Shown here: piece by piece, positions 24,005 through 34,768 of the stretch
How the letters are laid out: each line of letters starts with the position of its first letter
Numbering within the stretch: position 1 is the stretch's first letter
Assembly: GCF_020023385.1 (NCBI RefSeq)
Contig: NZ_JAIQCL010000007.1
Coordinates: forward strand, 177,619-241,618
DNA: 64,000 nucleotides
Source: Planococcus circulans
GTDB lineage: Bacteria > Bacillota > Bacilli > Bacillales_A > Planococcaceae
Direction: 5' to 3'
Notes under the pieces: model-generated
Seen by the model: the letters and a program-made list of their open reading frames with translations, nothing else
The model's database searches: none
What the model was told of the DNA's origin: nothing
Made by a program: the position numbers and the translations under genes

Positions 24005-26140
24005 ATGGAGCCATTGCTTATTGCCAACTGGATTTTATTCATAGCTGTAACCGCTTACGCCATCTATCTCTTCATTTATTTATTGAAGTCGAGATATGAT
24101 TTTATCAAACTCGGGAAAAAGGTTGAGTTTGAAGAGAATTTCAACGAGCGATTGCGCAAAGTTATGGTCAATGTTTTTGGACAAAAGAAATTAATGAAAG
24201 ATAAGAAGAGCGGTACGATCCACGTCATGTTCTTCTACGGCTTCCTGCTGGTTCAGGCGAGCGCCATTGATTTCATCATCAAAGGCCTATCTCCGGATTC
24301 ACATTTGCCGCTCGGCCCGCTTTACCCGGCCTTCACTTTTTTCCAGGAAATCGTGACGTTGACGATTTTGGTTGCAGTGGTCTGGGCATTCTATAGACGC
24401 TATATCGAAAAATTGGTTCGCTTGAAGCGCGGATGGAAATCGGGGCTTGTCCTTATTTTTATTGGTGGACTGATGGTGACTGTGTTAATCGGCAACGGAA
24501 TGAACATGATCTGGCACGGCCACGAAGGTGCCTGGACAGAACCCGTTGCTTCACTTGTGGCGGCTGCCTTCGCTTGGTTGCCTGAAGCTGCAACTGTAAC
24601 GATTTTCTACGTTATGTGGTGGGCGCATCTATTGTTCCTGCTGACGTTCCTGGTTTATGTTCCACAATCCAAGCACGCTCACTTGATCTTCGGGCCGGTC
24701 AACACCTGGTTCCACCGAGTTGATCATGTCGGACGCTTGAAGCCGATCAACTTTGAAGAAATGGAAGATGAAGAAGATCCGGATGCCATGCCTTCATTCG
24801 GTGTTGGAAAAATTACCGACTTCACTCAGGGGCAAATGATCGATTTTTACGCCTGCGTAGAATGCGGACGCTGTACGAATATGTGTCCGGCAACCGGGAC
24901 AGGAAAAATGTTGTCTCCGATGGATCTTATTACAAAACTCCGTGACAACCTGACAAACACAGGTGCGGTCATGACACAGAAAAAACCATGGGTGCCGGCA
25001 ATGGCATTCAGCAATACACAAGGAAACCAATTGGCGATGGCTGCCGGTGCTGAAGGAATCAGCATCGACGAACTATATAGCCCGAGCTTGATCGGAGACG
25101 TCATCACAGAAGAAGAAATCTGGGCATGTACGACTTGCCGTAACTGTGAAGACCAATGTCCGGTTATGAACGAGCACGTCGATAAAATCATCGACCTTCG
25201 CCGTTACCTGGTAATGACGGAAGGAAAAATGGACAAAGATGCGCAGCGCGCGATGACAAACATCGAAAAGCAAGGGAATCCTTGGGGCCTTAACCGCAAA
25301 GAAAAAGAGAACTGGAGAGATGCACGTCCAGATATCTCGATTCCGACAGTAAAAGAAATGAACAAAGCAGGCGAAGAATTCGAATTCCTTTTCTGGGTTG
25401 GATCGATGGGTTCATTCGACAGCCGCTCACAAAAAATCGCTTTGTCATTTGCCCGTCTGATGAATGAAGCCGGTGTGAAATTCGCGATTCTCGGCAACAA
25501 AGAAAAGAACTCTGGAGATACGCCGCGCCGCCTCGGAAACGAATTCCTGTTCCAGGAACTGGCGACAGGCAATATCAAAGAATTTGAAAAAGCGGAAGTC
25601 AAGAAAATCGTCACGATTGACCCGCATGCTTACAATATCTTCAAAAATGAATACCCGGATTTCGGTTTCAAAGCTGAAGTTTATCACCATACCGAAATGC
25701 TGTTCGAACTGGTGCAGGACGGACGTTTGAAACCGCAATTCCCGGTGAACGAACGAATCACGTTCCACGATTCCTGTTACCTCGGCCGCTACAACGATGT
25801 CTATGACGCACCGCGCGAGATATTGAAAGCGATCGAAGGCGTGGAATTGGTCGAAATGGTCCGTAACCGACAAGACGGCATGTGCTGTGGAGCCGGCGGC
25901 GGAATGATGTGGATGGAAGAAGACGCAGGCCATCGCGTCAATGTGGCCCGTACTGAACAGGCACTCGAAGTCAGCCCGACAATGATTTCTTCCGGTTGTC
26001 CATACTGCCTGACGATGCTGTCAGATGGAACGAAAGCCAAAGAAGTCGAAGACGAGGTTGGCACATACGATGTGGCTGAACTGTTGGAAATGGCCGTTCT
26101 CGGAAACGAAACACCAGAACCGGAAGCGATTGTCCAGTAA
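24005..26140 (+). CDS. fadF: Iron-sulfur acyl-CoA dehydrogenase electron carrier FadF
   Basis: A 711-residue membrane protein thought to pass electrons from acyl-CoA dehydrogenases/ETF to the quinone pool. The N-terminus holds about five hydrophobic helices resembling a NarI-type cytochrome b domain. Two 4Fe-4S motifs follow, CVECGRCTNMCP and CTTCRNCEDQCP, and then two CCG-type domains (FHDSCYLGRYND with MCCGAGGGMMW, and SSGCPYCLTML). ATG 24005 lies after AAGGGGGAT; an in-frame upstream start lacks that spacing. It is transcribed from a FadR-like promoter next to the beta-oxidation genes, as B. subtilis fadF is FadR-controlled. Confidence 0.92.
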   Translation: MEPLLIANWILFIAVTAYAIYLFIYLLKSRYDFIKLGKKVEFEENFNERLRKVMVNVFGQKKLMKDKKSGTIHVMFFYGFLLVQASAIDFIIKGLSPDSHLPLGPLYPAFTFFQEIVTLTILVAVVWAFYRRYIEKLVRLKRGWKSGLVLIFIGGLMVTVLIGNGMNMIWHGHEGAWTEPVASLVAAAFAWLPEAATVTIFYVMWWAHLLFLLTFLVYVPQSKHAHLIFGPVNTWFHRVDHVGRLKPINFEEMEDEEDPDAMPSFGVGKITDFTQGQMIDFYACVECGRCTNMCPATGTGKMLSPMDLITKLRDNLTNTGAVMTQKKPWVPAMAFSNTQGNQLAMAAGAEGISIDELYSPSLIGDVITEEEIWACTTCRNCEDQCPVMNEHVDKIIDLRRYLVMTEGKMDKDAQRAMTNIEKQGNPWGLNRKEKENWRDARPDISIPTVKEMNKAGEEFEFLFWVGSMGSFDSRSQKIALSFARLMNEAGVKFAILGNKEKNSGDTPRRLGNEFLFQELATGNIKEFEKAEVKKIVTIDPHAYNIFKNEYPDFGFKAEVYHHTEMLFELVQDGRLKPQFPVNERITFHDSCYLGRYNDVYDAPREILKAIEGVELVEMVRNRQDGMCCGAGGGMMWMEEDAGHRVNVARTEQALEVSPTMISSGCPYCLTMLSDGTKAKEVEDEVGTYDVAELLEMAVLGNETPEPEAIVQ

Positions 26141-26213
26141 ACATCCACAAGAACGCTTCAATAATTAATAATTGCTTAATGACAGAAAATTGAGTAGAAT
26201 AACAGCATAAGCA

Positions 26214-26249
26214 AAAGAAGGAAGGGAGTGAATGCTCCCTTTTCTTTTG
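26214..26249 (+). terminator. Intrinsic terminator after fadF
   Basis: AAAGAAGGAAGGGAG pairs with CTCCCTTTTCTTTT around TGAATG. The U-rich 3' arm is interrupted by C, so efficiency is uncertain. Confidence 0.7.
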
Positions 26250-26258
26250 GAATCAAAC

Positions 26259-26276
26259 CGAGCGAGCGTTCAGTCA
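26259..26276 (+). promoter_or_regulatory. Weak FadR-like operator before the thiolase operon
   Basis: CGAGCGAGCGTTCAGTCA aligns with the FadR consensus with five mismatches, but keeps the TCA...TCA right half and GA..GA spacing. It may be a diverged second operator of the same regulon. Confidence 0.4.
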
Positions 26277-26311
26277 ATTTTATGAGTTGAATGAAATTCA
26301 GCTCAAAAAAA

Positions 26312-26377
26312 TTTGCGACGAAGCTAGCGAAGCGATGCAGGAGCACCGGGTTTTTATGAGCTGGTTTGTGGAATATC
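26312..26377. repeat. Remnant of a family B/47-kb repeat
   Basis: The 34 nt from 26312 match 47134-47167 with two differences (both contain ACGAAGCTAGCG and AGCGATGCAGGAGCA). They are followed by GAGCTGGTTTGTGGAATATC (26358-26377), the family B right end. The left arm is missing, so this is a truncated copy in the leader of the thiolase operon. Confidence 0.7.
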
Positions 26378-26447
26378 CACGGTGGGATAGAGTCATGACA
26401 AAAAGTCAAATCAACCTAACTCACCAATTATATTTTTTTAATACATT

Positions 26448-26461
26448 TGAAACCGTTTACA
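26448..26461 (+). promoter_or_regulatory. CcpA cre site, full consensus match
   Basis: TGAAACCGTTTACA matches TGWAANCGNTNWCA at every defined position, 29 nt before the thiolase ATG. It implies carbon catabolite control of the operon, as known for B. subtilis mmgA. Confidence 0.85.
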
Positions 26462-26489
26462 CGAAAACGAAAAGGGGAGGAAAATATTC

Positions 26490-27683
26490 ATGGCAAAAAC
26501 AGTCATCATCGATGGGGCACGCACAGCATTCGGGAAATTCGGAGGAAACTTGAGCACATTGACGGCAAGCGAACTCGGGGCAGAAGCGATCAAAGCGGCA
26601 ATGAGCCGTTCAGATATCCAGCCGGAAGATGTCCAGGAAGTCATCATGGGCAATGTTCTGCAGGCAGGGCAAGGGCAGATCCCTTCACGCCAGGCAGCGA
26701 AAAAAGCAGGGATTCCTTACAACGTCAAATCCGAAACAATCAATAAAGTATGTGCATCCGGCATGCGCAGCGTCACATTGGCAGACCAGATCATCCGCTT
26801 AGGTGATGAAGAAGTCATCGTTGCAGGCGGCATGGAGTCCATGTCCAATGCACCTTATTATCTTCCGAAAGCGCGTTGGGGCCTTCGCATGGGCGATGCT
26901 CAAGTCGTTGATGGCATGGTCCATGACGGTTTATCCTGCTCATTTCATCCCGACAAAGTCCATATGGGGACATACGGAAACTCGACCGCAGAAGATTTTA
27001 ACCTGACGCGTGAAGCGCAGGACGAATGGTCCGCCCGTTCACATGAACGCGCCATTAAAGCGAAGGATCTATTTTCTGAAGAAATCGTCGCCATCGACAT
27101 TCCGCAGCGCAAAGGGGATCCCATTACAGTTGATGTTGATGAAGCGCCACGCGCCAATTCTACCATCGATGCATTGGCGAAACTGAAGCCGGCATTCGGC
27201 AAAGACGGAACAATCACTGCAGGAAACGCGCCCGGCATCAATGATGGGGCGGTGGCGCTTGTGCTGATGAGTGAAGAACGTGCACAGAATGAAGGGAAAA
27301 ACGTCTTGGCGCATATTTTGTCTCACACCGAAGTGGCGATCGAGCCGCATCGTTTCCCGGAAACGCCTGGTATCGTCATTAATGAATTACTGAAGAAAAC
27401 CGGTAAATCGCTGGATGATATCGATCTGTTTGAGATCAACGAGGCATTCGCGGCGGTTGCGCTGGCGAGTTCGAAAATCGCTGGTTTGGACGCTGAAAAA
27501 GTCAATGTCAACGGTGGATCAGTTGCACTTGGGCATCCAATCGGGGCGAGCGGTGCACGGATCATCCTGACATTAGCCTACGAGTTGAAACGCCGCGGAG
27601 GCGGTATCGGCATCGCAGCCATCTGTTCAGGTGGCGGTCAAGGCGACGCGGTCATGATCGAAGTTCCTAAGGAGGCAAAATAA
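26490..27683 (+). CDS. mmgA: Acetyl-CoA C-acetyltransferase (thiolase)
   Basis: Degradative thiolase condensing or cleaving acetoacetyl-CoA/3-ketoacyl-CoA. The 397-residue protein has the acyl-enzyme cysteine in [12 protein letters not shown] (about residue 88), the GGMESMSN loop, [21 protein letters not shown] with the catalytic His, and the second Cys in [13 protein letters not shown] 26490 follows AAAAGGGGAGG. It heads an operon with a hydroxyacyl-CoA dehydrogenase and two acyl-CoA dehydrogenases, the gene order of B. subtilis mmgABC. A biosynthetic role is less likely given the cre site. Confidence 0.93.
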   Translation: MAKTVIIDGARTAFGKFGGNLSTLTASELGAEAIKAAMSRSDIQPEDVQEVIMGNVLQAGQGQIPSRQAAKKAGIPYNVKSETINKVCASGMRSVTLADQIIRLGDEEVIVAGGMESMSNAPYYLPKARWGLRMGDAQVVDGMVHDGLSCSFHPDKVHMGTYGNSTAEDFNLTREAQDEWSARSHERAIKAKDLFSEEIVAIDIPQRKGDPITVDVDEAPRANSTIDALAKLKPAFGKDGTITAGNAPGINDGAVALVLMSEERAQNEGKNVLAHILSHTEVAIEPHRFPETPGIVINELLKKTGKSLDDIDLFEINEAFAAVALASSKIAGLDAEKVNVNGGSVALGHPIGASGARIILTLAYELKRRGGGIGIAAICSGGGQGDAVMIEVPKEAK

Positions 27684-27685
27684 GC

Positions 27686-28537
27686 ATGTCGATTCAAAAT
27701 GTAATGGTCATTGGCGCCGGACAAATGGGTTCCGGCATCGCGCAGGTTTGCGCACAAGCAGGATTGAATGTGAAATTGAATGATATGAAACAAGAAGCCT
27801 ACGAGCGGGGAATCGGGACCATCACCAAAAACCTGACCCGCAATGTTGAAAAAGGGCGCATGACCGAAGAAGAAAAAACAGCAGTCCTCGGCCGCATCAC
27901 CGCATCGCTTGATCTGAAGGATGCGCATGACGTCGATATCGTCATCGAAGCGGCTGTCGAGAACATGGCCATCAAGCACAGCATCTTTAAAACGCTGGAC
28001 GAAGTGGCGCCAAAGCACGCGATCCTGGCAACGAACACGTCGTCACTTCCAATCACAGAGATCGCGGCAGTCACCAATCGCCCGGAGCAGGTCATCGGCA
28101 TGCATTTTATGAATCCGGTACCGGTGATGAAATTGGTGGAAATTATCCGCGGTTTGGCAACTTCCGATGAAGTCTACAAAAAAGTGGAAGAAATGACGGT
28201 TCAATTGTCGAAAACACCTGTGGAAGTGAACGACTTCCCGGGATTTGTCGCGAACCGCATTCTGATGCCGATGATCAATGAAGCGATTTTCACACTTCAG
28301 GAAGGTGTTGCGACCAAAGAAGCGATCGATGACATCATGAAACTCGGCATGAACCACCCAATGGGGCCGCTGCAATTGGCTGATTTTATCGGATTGGATA
28401 CCTGCCTGTACATTATGGAAGTACTGCATGAAGGATTTGGAGACAGCAAATACCGCCCAAGCCCATTATTGCGGCAATACGTCAAAGCAGGCTGGCTCGG
28501 CAAGAAAACCGGACGCGGTTTCTATGAATACACTTAA
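27686..28537 (+). CDS. mmgB: 3-hydroxybutyryl-CoA dehydrogenase
   Basis: NAD-dependent oxidation of 3-hydroxyacyl-CoA. The 283-residue protein has the Rossmann signature [19 protein letters not shown] (residues 8-26), [24 protein letters not shown], the catalytic His in [16 protein letters not shown], and the C-terminal [19 protein letters not shown] dimerisation domain. The start follows AAGGAGGCAAAATAAGC, 3 nt after the mmgA stop. It provides the step between an enoyl-CoA hydratase (not in this window) and the thiolase. Confidence 0.96.
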   Translation: MSIQNVMVIGAGQMGSGIAQVCAQAGLNVKLNDMKQEAYERGIGTITKNLTRNVEKGRMTEEEKTAVLGRITASLDLKDAHDVDIVIEAAVENMAIKHSIFKTLDEVAPKHAILATNTSSLPITEIAAVTNRPEQVIGMHFMNPVPVMKLVEIIRGLATSDEVYKKVEEMTVQLSKTPVEVNDFPGFVANRILMPMINEAIFTLQEGVATKEAIDDIMKLGMNHPMGPLQLADFIGLDTCLYIMEVLHEGFGDSKYRPSPLLRQYVKAGWLGKKTGRGFYEYT

Positions 28538-28555
28538 TTATTAGGGGGAACCGCA

Positions 28556-29692
28556 ATGGATTTGCACTTTACAGATGAACAACTTATGATGCGCAACATG
28601 GTGCGAGATTTCGCGAAAGAGGAGATTACACCGTTTATCGAGAACATGGAAAACGGCGAATTTCCAACAGCTATTCTGAAGAAAATGGGCGAGCTTGGAT
28701 TGATGGGCATAACGGCACCGGAAAAATACGGCGGCTCGGAAATGGATTTTACTTCTTATATCACAGCTATCCATGAACTATCAAAAGCGAGCGGTGTGGT
28801 TGGGGTTATCTTATCAGTCCACACGTCTGTCGGCACCAACCCGATCCTTAATTTCGGATCACAGCAGCAAATCGAAAAATACGTACCAAAACTGGCGAGC
28901 GGGGAATATCTGGGCGCTTTTTGCCTGACAGAACCTTCGGCAGGATCGGATGCAGCCAGCCTTAAGACAAAAGCTGTGCTGGACGGCGATGATTATGTCA
29001 TGAACGGCTCGAAAGTCTTTATCACCAATGGCGGCGAGGCCGATACGTATATCGTATTCGCGTCTACAAAACCTTCCGCAGGTTCTCGCGGAATCTCGGC
29101 TTTCATCGTTGAAAAGGATACGCCGGGCTTGATCATCGGAAAAAATGAAAAGAAAATGGGCCTTAATGGTTCGAAGACGGTCCAATTGACCTTCGAAAAC
29201 ATGCGGGTACCGGCTGAAAACCTGTTAGGCGAAGAAAATAAAGGATTCAGCATCGCGATGGCGAATTTGAATGTGGGACGGATCGGTATCGCGGCACAAG
29301 CGCTCGGCATCGCCGAAGCGGCATACGAGTATGCAGTCGCCTACGCCAAAGAGCGTGAGCAATTTGGAAAACCGATTGCACAGCAACAAGGCGTCGGCTT
29401 TAAACTGGCAGATATGGCGACGCAGGTGGAAGCAGCGAAACTGCTGGTCTACAACGCTGCGGACCTCTATTCCAAAGGCAAAGATTGCAATAAACAGGCT
29501 TCCATGGCGAAACTTTTCGCGTCGAAAGCCGCAATGGATGTGACGATTGAAGCTATCCAGGTTTTCGGTGGCTACGGCTACACGAAAGATTATCCAGTCG
29601 AGCGCCTGTTCCGCGACGCAAAAGTGACCGAAATTTACGAAGGCACCAGCGAGATTCAACGCATCGTCATCAGTAAACAACTAATCAAGTAA
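28556..29692 (+). CDS. mmgC: Acyl-CoA dehydrogenase (MmgC-like)
   Basis: FAD-dependent alpha,beta-dehydrogenase of acyl-CoAs. The 378-residue protein shows the two family signatures GAFCLTEPSAGSDAASLKT and QFGKPIAQQQGVGFKLADMA, then [21 protein letters not shown]. The catalytic-base glutamate is in EIYEGTSEIQRIVI near residue 366. Short- or branched-chain substrates are likely, given the linked IcmF. The start follows AGGGGGAACC. It is followed by a close paralog at 29712. Confidence 0.93.
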   Translation: MDLHFTDEQLMMRNMVRDFAKEEITPFIENMENGEFPTAILKKMGELGLMGITAPEKYGGSEMDFTSYITAIHELSKASGVVGVILSVHTSVGTNPILNFGSQQQIEKYVPKLASGEYLGAFCLTEPSAGSDAASLKTKAVLDGDDYVMNGSKVFITNGGEADTYIVFASTKPSAGSRGISAFIVEKDTPGLIIGKNEKKMGLNGSKTVQLTFENMRVPAENLLGEENKGFSIAMANLNVGRIGIAAQALGIAEAAYEYAVAYAKEREQFGKPIAQQQGVGFKLADMATQVEAAKLLVYNAADLYSKGKDCNKQASMAKLFASKAAMDVTIEAIQVFGGYGYTKDYPVERLFRDAKVTEIYEGTSEIQRIVISKQLIK

Positions 29693-29711
29693 TTAATTGG
29701 AGGAATGGAAA

Positions 29712-30851
29712 ATGAATTTTCAACTGTCTGAAGAACACGAAATGATCCGCAAAATGGTAAGAGATTTCGCTAACAAAGAAGTGGCGCCAACCGCGGAAGA
29801 ACGCGACGAAGAAGAGCGCTTTGACCGTGAAATTTTCGACAAAATGGCTGAACTGGGCCTGACAGGAATTCCATGGCCGGAAGAATACGGCGGAATCGGT
29901 TCGGATTATTTGGCGTATTGCATCGCAGTTGAAGAATTGTCCCGTGTTTGCGCGTCAACGGGAGTTACATTATCTGCACATACTTCACTTGCCGGATGGC
30001 CGGTTTACACATTCGGAACAGAAGAGCAAAAGCAAAAATACCTTCGCCCGATGGCTGAAGGCACAAAAATTGGTGCATACGGCTTAACAGAACCGGCTTC
30101 AGGATCAGATGCGGGCGCGATGCGCACTTCTGCAAAAGAAGATGGCGATCATTATGTGCTGAACGGTTCGAAGATCTTCATCACCAATGGCGGCATTGCG
30201 GATATCTATATCGTATTCGCGGTAACGGATCCGGAATCGAAACATAAAGGCACGACAGCATTCATCGTTGAAAAAGATTTCGAAGGCTTTTCGGTCGGCA
30301 AAAAAGAACGCAAGCTCGGCATTCGTTCAAGTCCGACAACAGAAATCATTTTCGATAACTGCCGTGTACCGAAAGAAAACGTTTTGGGCGAGCTTGGCCA
30401 AGGGTTCAAGATCGCGATGCAGACGCTTGACGGCGGACGCAACGGCATCGCAGCACAGGCTGTGGGCATCGCACAAGGCGCGCTTGACGCATCAATCGAC
30501 TATGCCAAAGAGCGTGAGCAATTCGGAAAGCCGATTTTAGTAAACCAAGGGGTTTCATTCAAATTGGCGGATATGGCGACTTCGATCGAAGCTTCCCGCC
30601 TGTTGACTTACCAGGCAGCTTGGTTGGAATCAAATAAATTATCCTACAGCAAAGAGTCGGCGATGGCGAAATTGATGGCCGGCGATACAGCTATGAAAGT
30701 GACAGTCGAAGCGGTTCAAGTATTTGGCGGCTACGGCTACACGAAAGATTATCCGGTCGAACGCTATATGCGCGACGCGAAAATTACGCAAATTTACGAA
30801 GGCACGCAGGAAGTCCAGCGTCTGGTTATTTCCCGGATGGTCACGAAATAA
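29712..30851 (+). CDS. acdA: Acyl-CoA dehydrogenase (second paralog)
   Basis: A 379-residue paralog of the preceding gene: [60 protein letters not shown] and the catalytic Glu in [17 protein letters not shown] 29712 ([20 protein letters not shown]) is preferred because AATTGGAGGAATGG lies just upstream; an in-frame ATG at 29697 precedes that site. Two dehydrogenases side by side probably divide chain-length or branching specificity. The exact substrates cannot be read from sequence. Confidence 0.92.
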   Translation: MNFQLSEEHEMIRKMVRDFANKEVAPTAEERDEEERFDREIFDKMAELGLTGIPWPEEYGGIGSDYLAYCIAVEELSRVCASTGVTLSAHTSLAGWPVYTFGTEEQKQKYLRPMAEGTKIGAYGLTEPASGSDAGAMRTSAKEDGDHYVLNGSKIFITNGGIADIYIVFAVTDPESKHKGTTAFIVEKDFEGFSVGKKERKLGIRSSPTTEIIFDNCRVPKENVLGELGQGFKIAMQTLDGGRNGIAAQAVGIAQGALDASIDYAKEREQFGKPILVNQGVSFKLADMATSIEASRLLTYQAAWLESNKLSYSKESAMAKLMAGDTAMKVTVEAVQVFGGYGYTKDYPVERYMRDAKITQIYEGTQEVQRLVISRMVTK

Positions 30852-30866
30852 GCGGAGGGTTGCCTT

Positions 30867-31508
30867 ATGAACAAAAAGCGTGAGATTGAGTCCTCCGTGA
30901 AAGACGAAAGCCTGATTGAAAAGCGCCGCGAACAAATGATTCGCGGGGCTGTCACGCTTTTTAAAGAAAAAGGCTTTCACCGGACGACGACGCGGGAAAT
31001 TGCAAAAGCAGCCGGTTTCAGCATCGGTACGTTATACGAATACATCCGGACCAAAGAAGATGTGCTGTATCTCGTCTGTGACTCCATCTACGATGAAGTG
31101 CACACGCGTCTGGACCGGCTCGATATCGAACAGGGCTCGGTCAGCGTATTGGTGACGGCGATCGAACATTATTACACATTGATCGACGATATGCAGGATG
31201 AATTCGTGGTCATGTACCAGGAATCCAAATCCTTGCCGAAAGACGCATTAAGCTACGTGTTGAAGAAAGAACTTGAAATGGTGGCGATTTTCGAGCGCCT
31301 GTTGACGCAATGCGTCGACAACGGGGAAATCAAGATGACTCCGGAAGAAGTGGTCATGGCTTCCCATCATTTATTCGTCCAGGGACAGATGTGGGCTTTC
31401 AGACGGTGGGCGTTAAACGATTTCACCATCCAACAATTTATCGACATGCAAACCAAATTTCTTTTGCAGGGGATGGCAGGGGAAAACATCTCAATACAGG
31501 GGGCTTGA
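30867..31508 (+). CDS. fadR: TetR-family regulator, FadR-like
   Basis: A 213-residue one-component repressor. The N-terminal helix-turn-helix domain spans about residues 22-68 ([40 protein letters not shown], then RTKEDVLY), and the C-terminal domain is helical and ligand-binding. It sits inside a fatty-acid degradation operon, and a FadR-type operator covers the fadF promoter 7 kb upstream, so control by long-chain acyl-CoA is a reasonable inference. B. subtilis FadR is encoded elsewhere, so orthology is not certain. Confidence 0.8.
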   Translation: MNKKREIESSVKDESLIEKRREQMIRGAVTLFKEKGFHRTTTREIAKAAGFSIGTLYEYIRTKEDVLYLVCDSIYDEVHTRLDRLDIEQGSVSVLVTAIEHYYTLIDDMQDEFVVMYQESKSLPKDALSYVLKKELEMVAIFERLLTQCVDNGEIKMTPEEVVMASHHLFVQGQMWAFRRWALNDFTIQQFIDMQTKFLLQGMAGENISIQGA

Positions 31509-31513
31509 TCATA

Positions 31514-34500
31514 ATGGCTACAATCGAAGAAACGAAAACCTATCAGCCAAAAAACCATATCCGCTTTGTCACAGCTTCCAGTCTGTTTGACGGCCATGAC
31601 GCGTCCATCAACATCATGCGCCGGATTCTGCAGGCGAGCGGTGCCGAAGTAATTCACTTGGGCCATAACCGTTCGGTTGAAGAAGTGGTCAATGCCGCGA
31701 TCCAGGAAGATGTCCAGGGGATCTGCATTTCGTCCTATCAGGGCGGCCACATGGAATACTTCAAGTATATGCACGACTTGCTTCAGGAAAAAGGCGCTTC
31801 GCAGATCCGCATTTACGGCGGAGGCGGAGGCGTTATTTTGCCGCGCGAAATCAAAGAGCTTGAAGAATACGGCATTGCCGGTATTTTCTCGCCGGAAGAC
31901 GGCCGCAAAAAAGGCCTCCAGGGCATGATTACGGAAATTGTGGAAGAATGTGATTTCTCGACGGCGAAACCGGATGTGAAGGTTGAAAACCTGTCAGCCG
32001 ATGAGCCGGTTGTGTTGGCCCACGTCATCACAGCAGCGGAAGAAGCCCACACGCGCGATACCGATACCGACGATTTGTTGAGAGCGGTTCGGGAACAGAC
32101 GAAAAACACGCCGGTTCTTGGCATCACAGGAACAGGCGGAGCCGGTAAAAGTTCATTGACGGATGAATTGATTCGCCGCTTCCTGTCTGAACTGCCGGAC
32201 AAGAAAATCGCGATTCTTTCAATAGACCCGACCAAGCAAAAAACGGGCGGTGCACTTCTTGGTGACCGGATTCGCATGAACGCCATCTTCAACAAACGCG
32301 TCTTTATGAGAAGTCTGGCAACGCGTGGTTCACGCTCTGAGTTGTCTGGGGCCATTGGCGACGTGTTGGATGTCGTGAAAGCGGCCGACTTTGACTTAAT
32401 CATCGTTGAAACGAGCGGAATTGGCCAGGGAGATGCGGAAATCGCTAATTTCTCGGACATTTCCATGTACGTCATGACCAGCGAATTCGGTGCGCCTTCA
32501 CAGCTTGAGAAAATCGATATGATCGATTATGCCGATTTGATTGTCATCAATAAATTCGAACGCAGCGGTTCGCAGGATGCGCTTCGCCAAGTGCAGAAGC
32601 AGTATCAGCGCAGCCACCTGCTGTGGGACAAAGACCTGGACGAAATGCCGGTCTACGGGACAATCGCCAGCCAGTTCAATGATAAAGGGACCAATTCCCT
32701 GTTTGCTGCATTAGTGGCTACGGTCAATGAAAAAGTCGGAACCGACTGGGAAACGGATTACGATAAATTCGTCAAAACCCAGAAAGAGAATCTGATCATT
32801 CCAAATGACCGCCGCTATTATTTGCGCGAGCTGACGGACACAGTCCGCGGCTATCATGCTAAAGCTAAAGAACAATCCGCCTTTGCGCGCCGCCTGTTCC
32901 AATTGGAAGGCGCCATCGAAGCGGTAAAAGAAAAAGCGCCGGATGATGCATTAGTCGCTTCGCTCGAATCGCTGGCTGACGGCGTCCGTGATGAACTGAC
33001 TACAGAATCCAAACGCATTCTCGCGAACTGGGATGCATTGAAGGAAATGTATGCTGGCGACGAATTCGTCACATCGGTCCGCGACAAGGAAATCCGTACG
33101 ATCCTGCGTACAGAAAGCCTGTCAGGCATCAAAGTGCCGCGCGTCGTATTGCCGAAATTCGTCGATTACGGCGAAATCCTGTCGTGGGTCTATGCCGAGA
33201 ACGTTCCGGGTTCATTCCCTTATACAGCAGGGGTATTCCCGTTCAAACGGGCTGGAGAAGATCCAAAGCGCCAGTTTGCCGGCGAAGGAACACCGGAACG
33301 CACCAATCGCCGCTTCCATTATTTATCGAAAGATGATGATGCAAAACGTTTGTCGACAGCATTTGACTCGGTAACGCTTTATGGCGAAGACCCGGATCAC
33401 CGTCCGGACATTTACGGAAAAGTCGGAGAGTCGGGCGTGTCGATCTGTACGCTTGATGATATGAAGAAGCTGTACGCAGGGTTCGACCTGTGTGCACCAT
33501 CGACATCCGTCTCCATGACGATCAACGGACCGGCGCCGATCATTTTGGCGATGTTCATGAACACAGCCATCGATCAGCAGGTCAAGTTGAACGAAGAAAA
33601 GCTGGGTCGCACATTGACGGTCGAAGAGTTCACGGAAGTCCGTGAAAGCACGCTGCAAGTTGTGCGCGGAACCGTGCAAGCCGATATCCTGAAAGAAGAC
33701 CAAGGGCAGAACACCTGCATCTTCTCGACCGAGTTTGCGCTTCGCATGATGGGTGATATCCAGCAATACTTTATCGACCACAAAGTCCGCAACTATTACT
33801 CTGTATCGATTTCGGGCTACCACATTGCCGAAGCCGGCGCGAATCCGATTTCCCAATTGGCGTTTACGCTGTCCAACGGTTTCACGTACGTGGAATATTA
33901 TTTGAGCCGCGGCATGAACATCGATGACTTTGCGCCGAACCTGTCGTTCTTCTTCTCGAACGGGCTGGATCCGGAATATACCGTCATCGGACGTGTAGCA
34001 CGCCGCATCTGGGCAGTCGTCATGCGCGATAAATATGGCGCCAATGAACGCAGCCAGAAACTGAAATACCATGTCCAGACTTCAGGGCGCAGCCTTCACG
34101 CGCAGGAAATCGACTTCAACGATATCCGCACGACATTGCAGGCCTTGATGGCGCTGCAGGACAACTGCAACTCGCTGCACACCAATGCCTATGATGAAGC
34201 GATCACGACGCCAACGGAAGAATCGGTCCGCCGCGCAATGGCGATCCAGATGATCATCACCAAAGAGCATGGCCTGTCGAAAAACGAGAACCCGCTGCAA
34301 GGCGCGTTCATCATTGAAGAAATGACACAATTGGTGGAAGAAGCGGTGCTGACTGAGTTTGACCGCATCAACGACCGCGGAGGCGTCCTGGGCGCGATGG
34401 AAACACAATACCAGCGCGGCAAAATCCAGGAAGAGTCCATGCATTACGAAATGAAGAAACATACAGGCGAATTGCCGATCATTGGCGTCAACACTTACCT

Positions 34501-34765
34501 GAACCCGAATCCGCAATCGGACGACGACATCAACGCGATGGAAATCGCCCGCGCCACAGTGGAAGAAAAAGAAACACAAATCAACAACCTGCGCGCCTTC
34601 CAGGAACGCAACGACTCAACCGAAGCCTTGGAGCGCCTCAAGCAGGCAGCCAAGACCGGCGGCAACATCTTCGAAGAGCTGATGGAAACTGTAAAAGTCG
34701 CAAGCCTCGGCCAAATCACAACAGCCTTGTACGAAGTCGGCGGGCAGTATAGACGGAATATGTAG
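31514..34765 (+). CDS. icmF: Fused isobutyryl-CoA mutase (IcmF)
   Basis: Adenosylcobalamin-dependent enzyme that interconverts isobutyryl-CoA and n-butyryl-CoA (some forms pivalyl- or isovaleryl-CoA) and carries its own GTPase chaperone. The 1083 residues show a B12-binding domain (FDGHDASIN with the cobalt-ligand His28, [11 protein letters not shown]), a MeaI-type G domain with Walker [11 protein letters not shown] at about 205 and [12 protein letters not shown], a linker, and the substrate-binding TIM-barrel from about 545 ([37 protein letters not shown]). ATG 31514 follows the TetR gene after 5 nt. It links the operon to the cobalamin cluster upstream. A family A repeat array starts 3 nt after its stop. 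Confidence 0.95.
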   Translation: MATIEETKTYQPKNHIRFVTASSLFDGHDASINIMRRILQASGAEVIHLGHNRSVEEVVNAAIQEDVQGICISSYQGGHMEYFKYMHDLLQEKGASQIRIYGGGGGVILPREIKELEEYGIAGIFSPEDGRKKGLQGMITEIVEECDFSTAKPDVKVENLSADEPVVLAHVITAAEEAHTRDTDTDDLLRAVREQTKNTPVLGITGTGGAGKSSLTDELIRRFLSELPDKKIAILSIDPTKQKTGGALLGDRIRMNAIFNKRVFMRSLATRGSRSELSGAIGDVLDVVKAADFDLIIVETSGIGQGDAEIANFSDISMYVMTSEFGAPSQLEKIDMIDYADLIVINKFERSGSQDALRQVQKQYQRSHLLWDKDLDEMPVYGTIASQFNDKGTNSLFAALVATVNEKVGTDWETDYDKFVKTQKENLIIPNDRRYYLRELTDTVRGYHAKAKEQSAFARRLFQLEGAIEAVKEKAPDDALVASLESLADGVRDELTTESKRILANWDALKEMYAGDEFVTSVRDKEIRTILRTESLSGIKVPRVVLPKFVDYGEILSWVYAENVPGSFPYTAGVFPFKRAGEDPKRQFAGEGTPERTNRRFHYLSKDDDAKRLSTAFDSVTLYGEDPDHRPDIYGKVGESGVSICTLDDMKKLYAGFDLCAPSTSVSMTINGPAPIILAMFMNTAIDQQVKLNEEKLGRTLTVEEFTEVRESTLQVVRGTVQADILKEDQGQNTCIFSTEFALRMMGDIQQYFIDHKVRNYYSVSISGYHIAEAGANPISQLAFTLSNGFTYVEYYLSRGMNIDDFAPNLSFFFSNGLDPEYTVIGRVARRIWAVVMRDKYGANERSQKLKYHVQTSGRSLHAQEIDFNDIRTTLQALMALQDNCNSLHTNAYDEAITTPTEESVRRAMAIQMIITKEHGLSKNENPLQGAFIIEEMTQLVEEAVLTEFDRINDRGGVLGAMETQYQRGKIQEESMHYEMKKHTGELPIIGVNTYLNPNPQSDDDINAMEIARATVEEKETQINNLRAFQERNDSTEALERLKQAAKTGGNIFEELMETVKVASLGQITTALYEVGGQYRRNM

Positions 34766-34768
34766 TGG

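Noticed and set aside
26287..26553. An 88-codon frame before the thiolase gene
   Set aside because: It covers a repeat remnant, the cre site and the thiolase start, with no ribosome binding site or recognisable protein.
31310..31513. N-terminal extension of icmF overlapping the TetR gene
   Set aside because: The extension lies in the coding frame shadow of the regulator, and ATG 31514 gives the conserved IcmF N-terminus.
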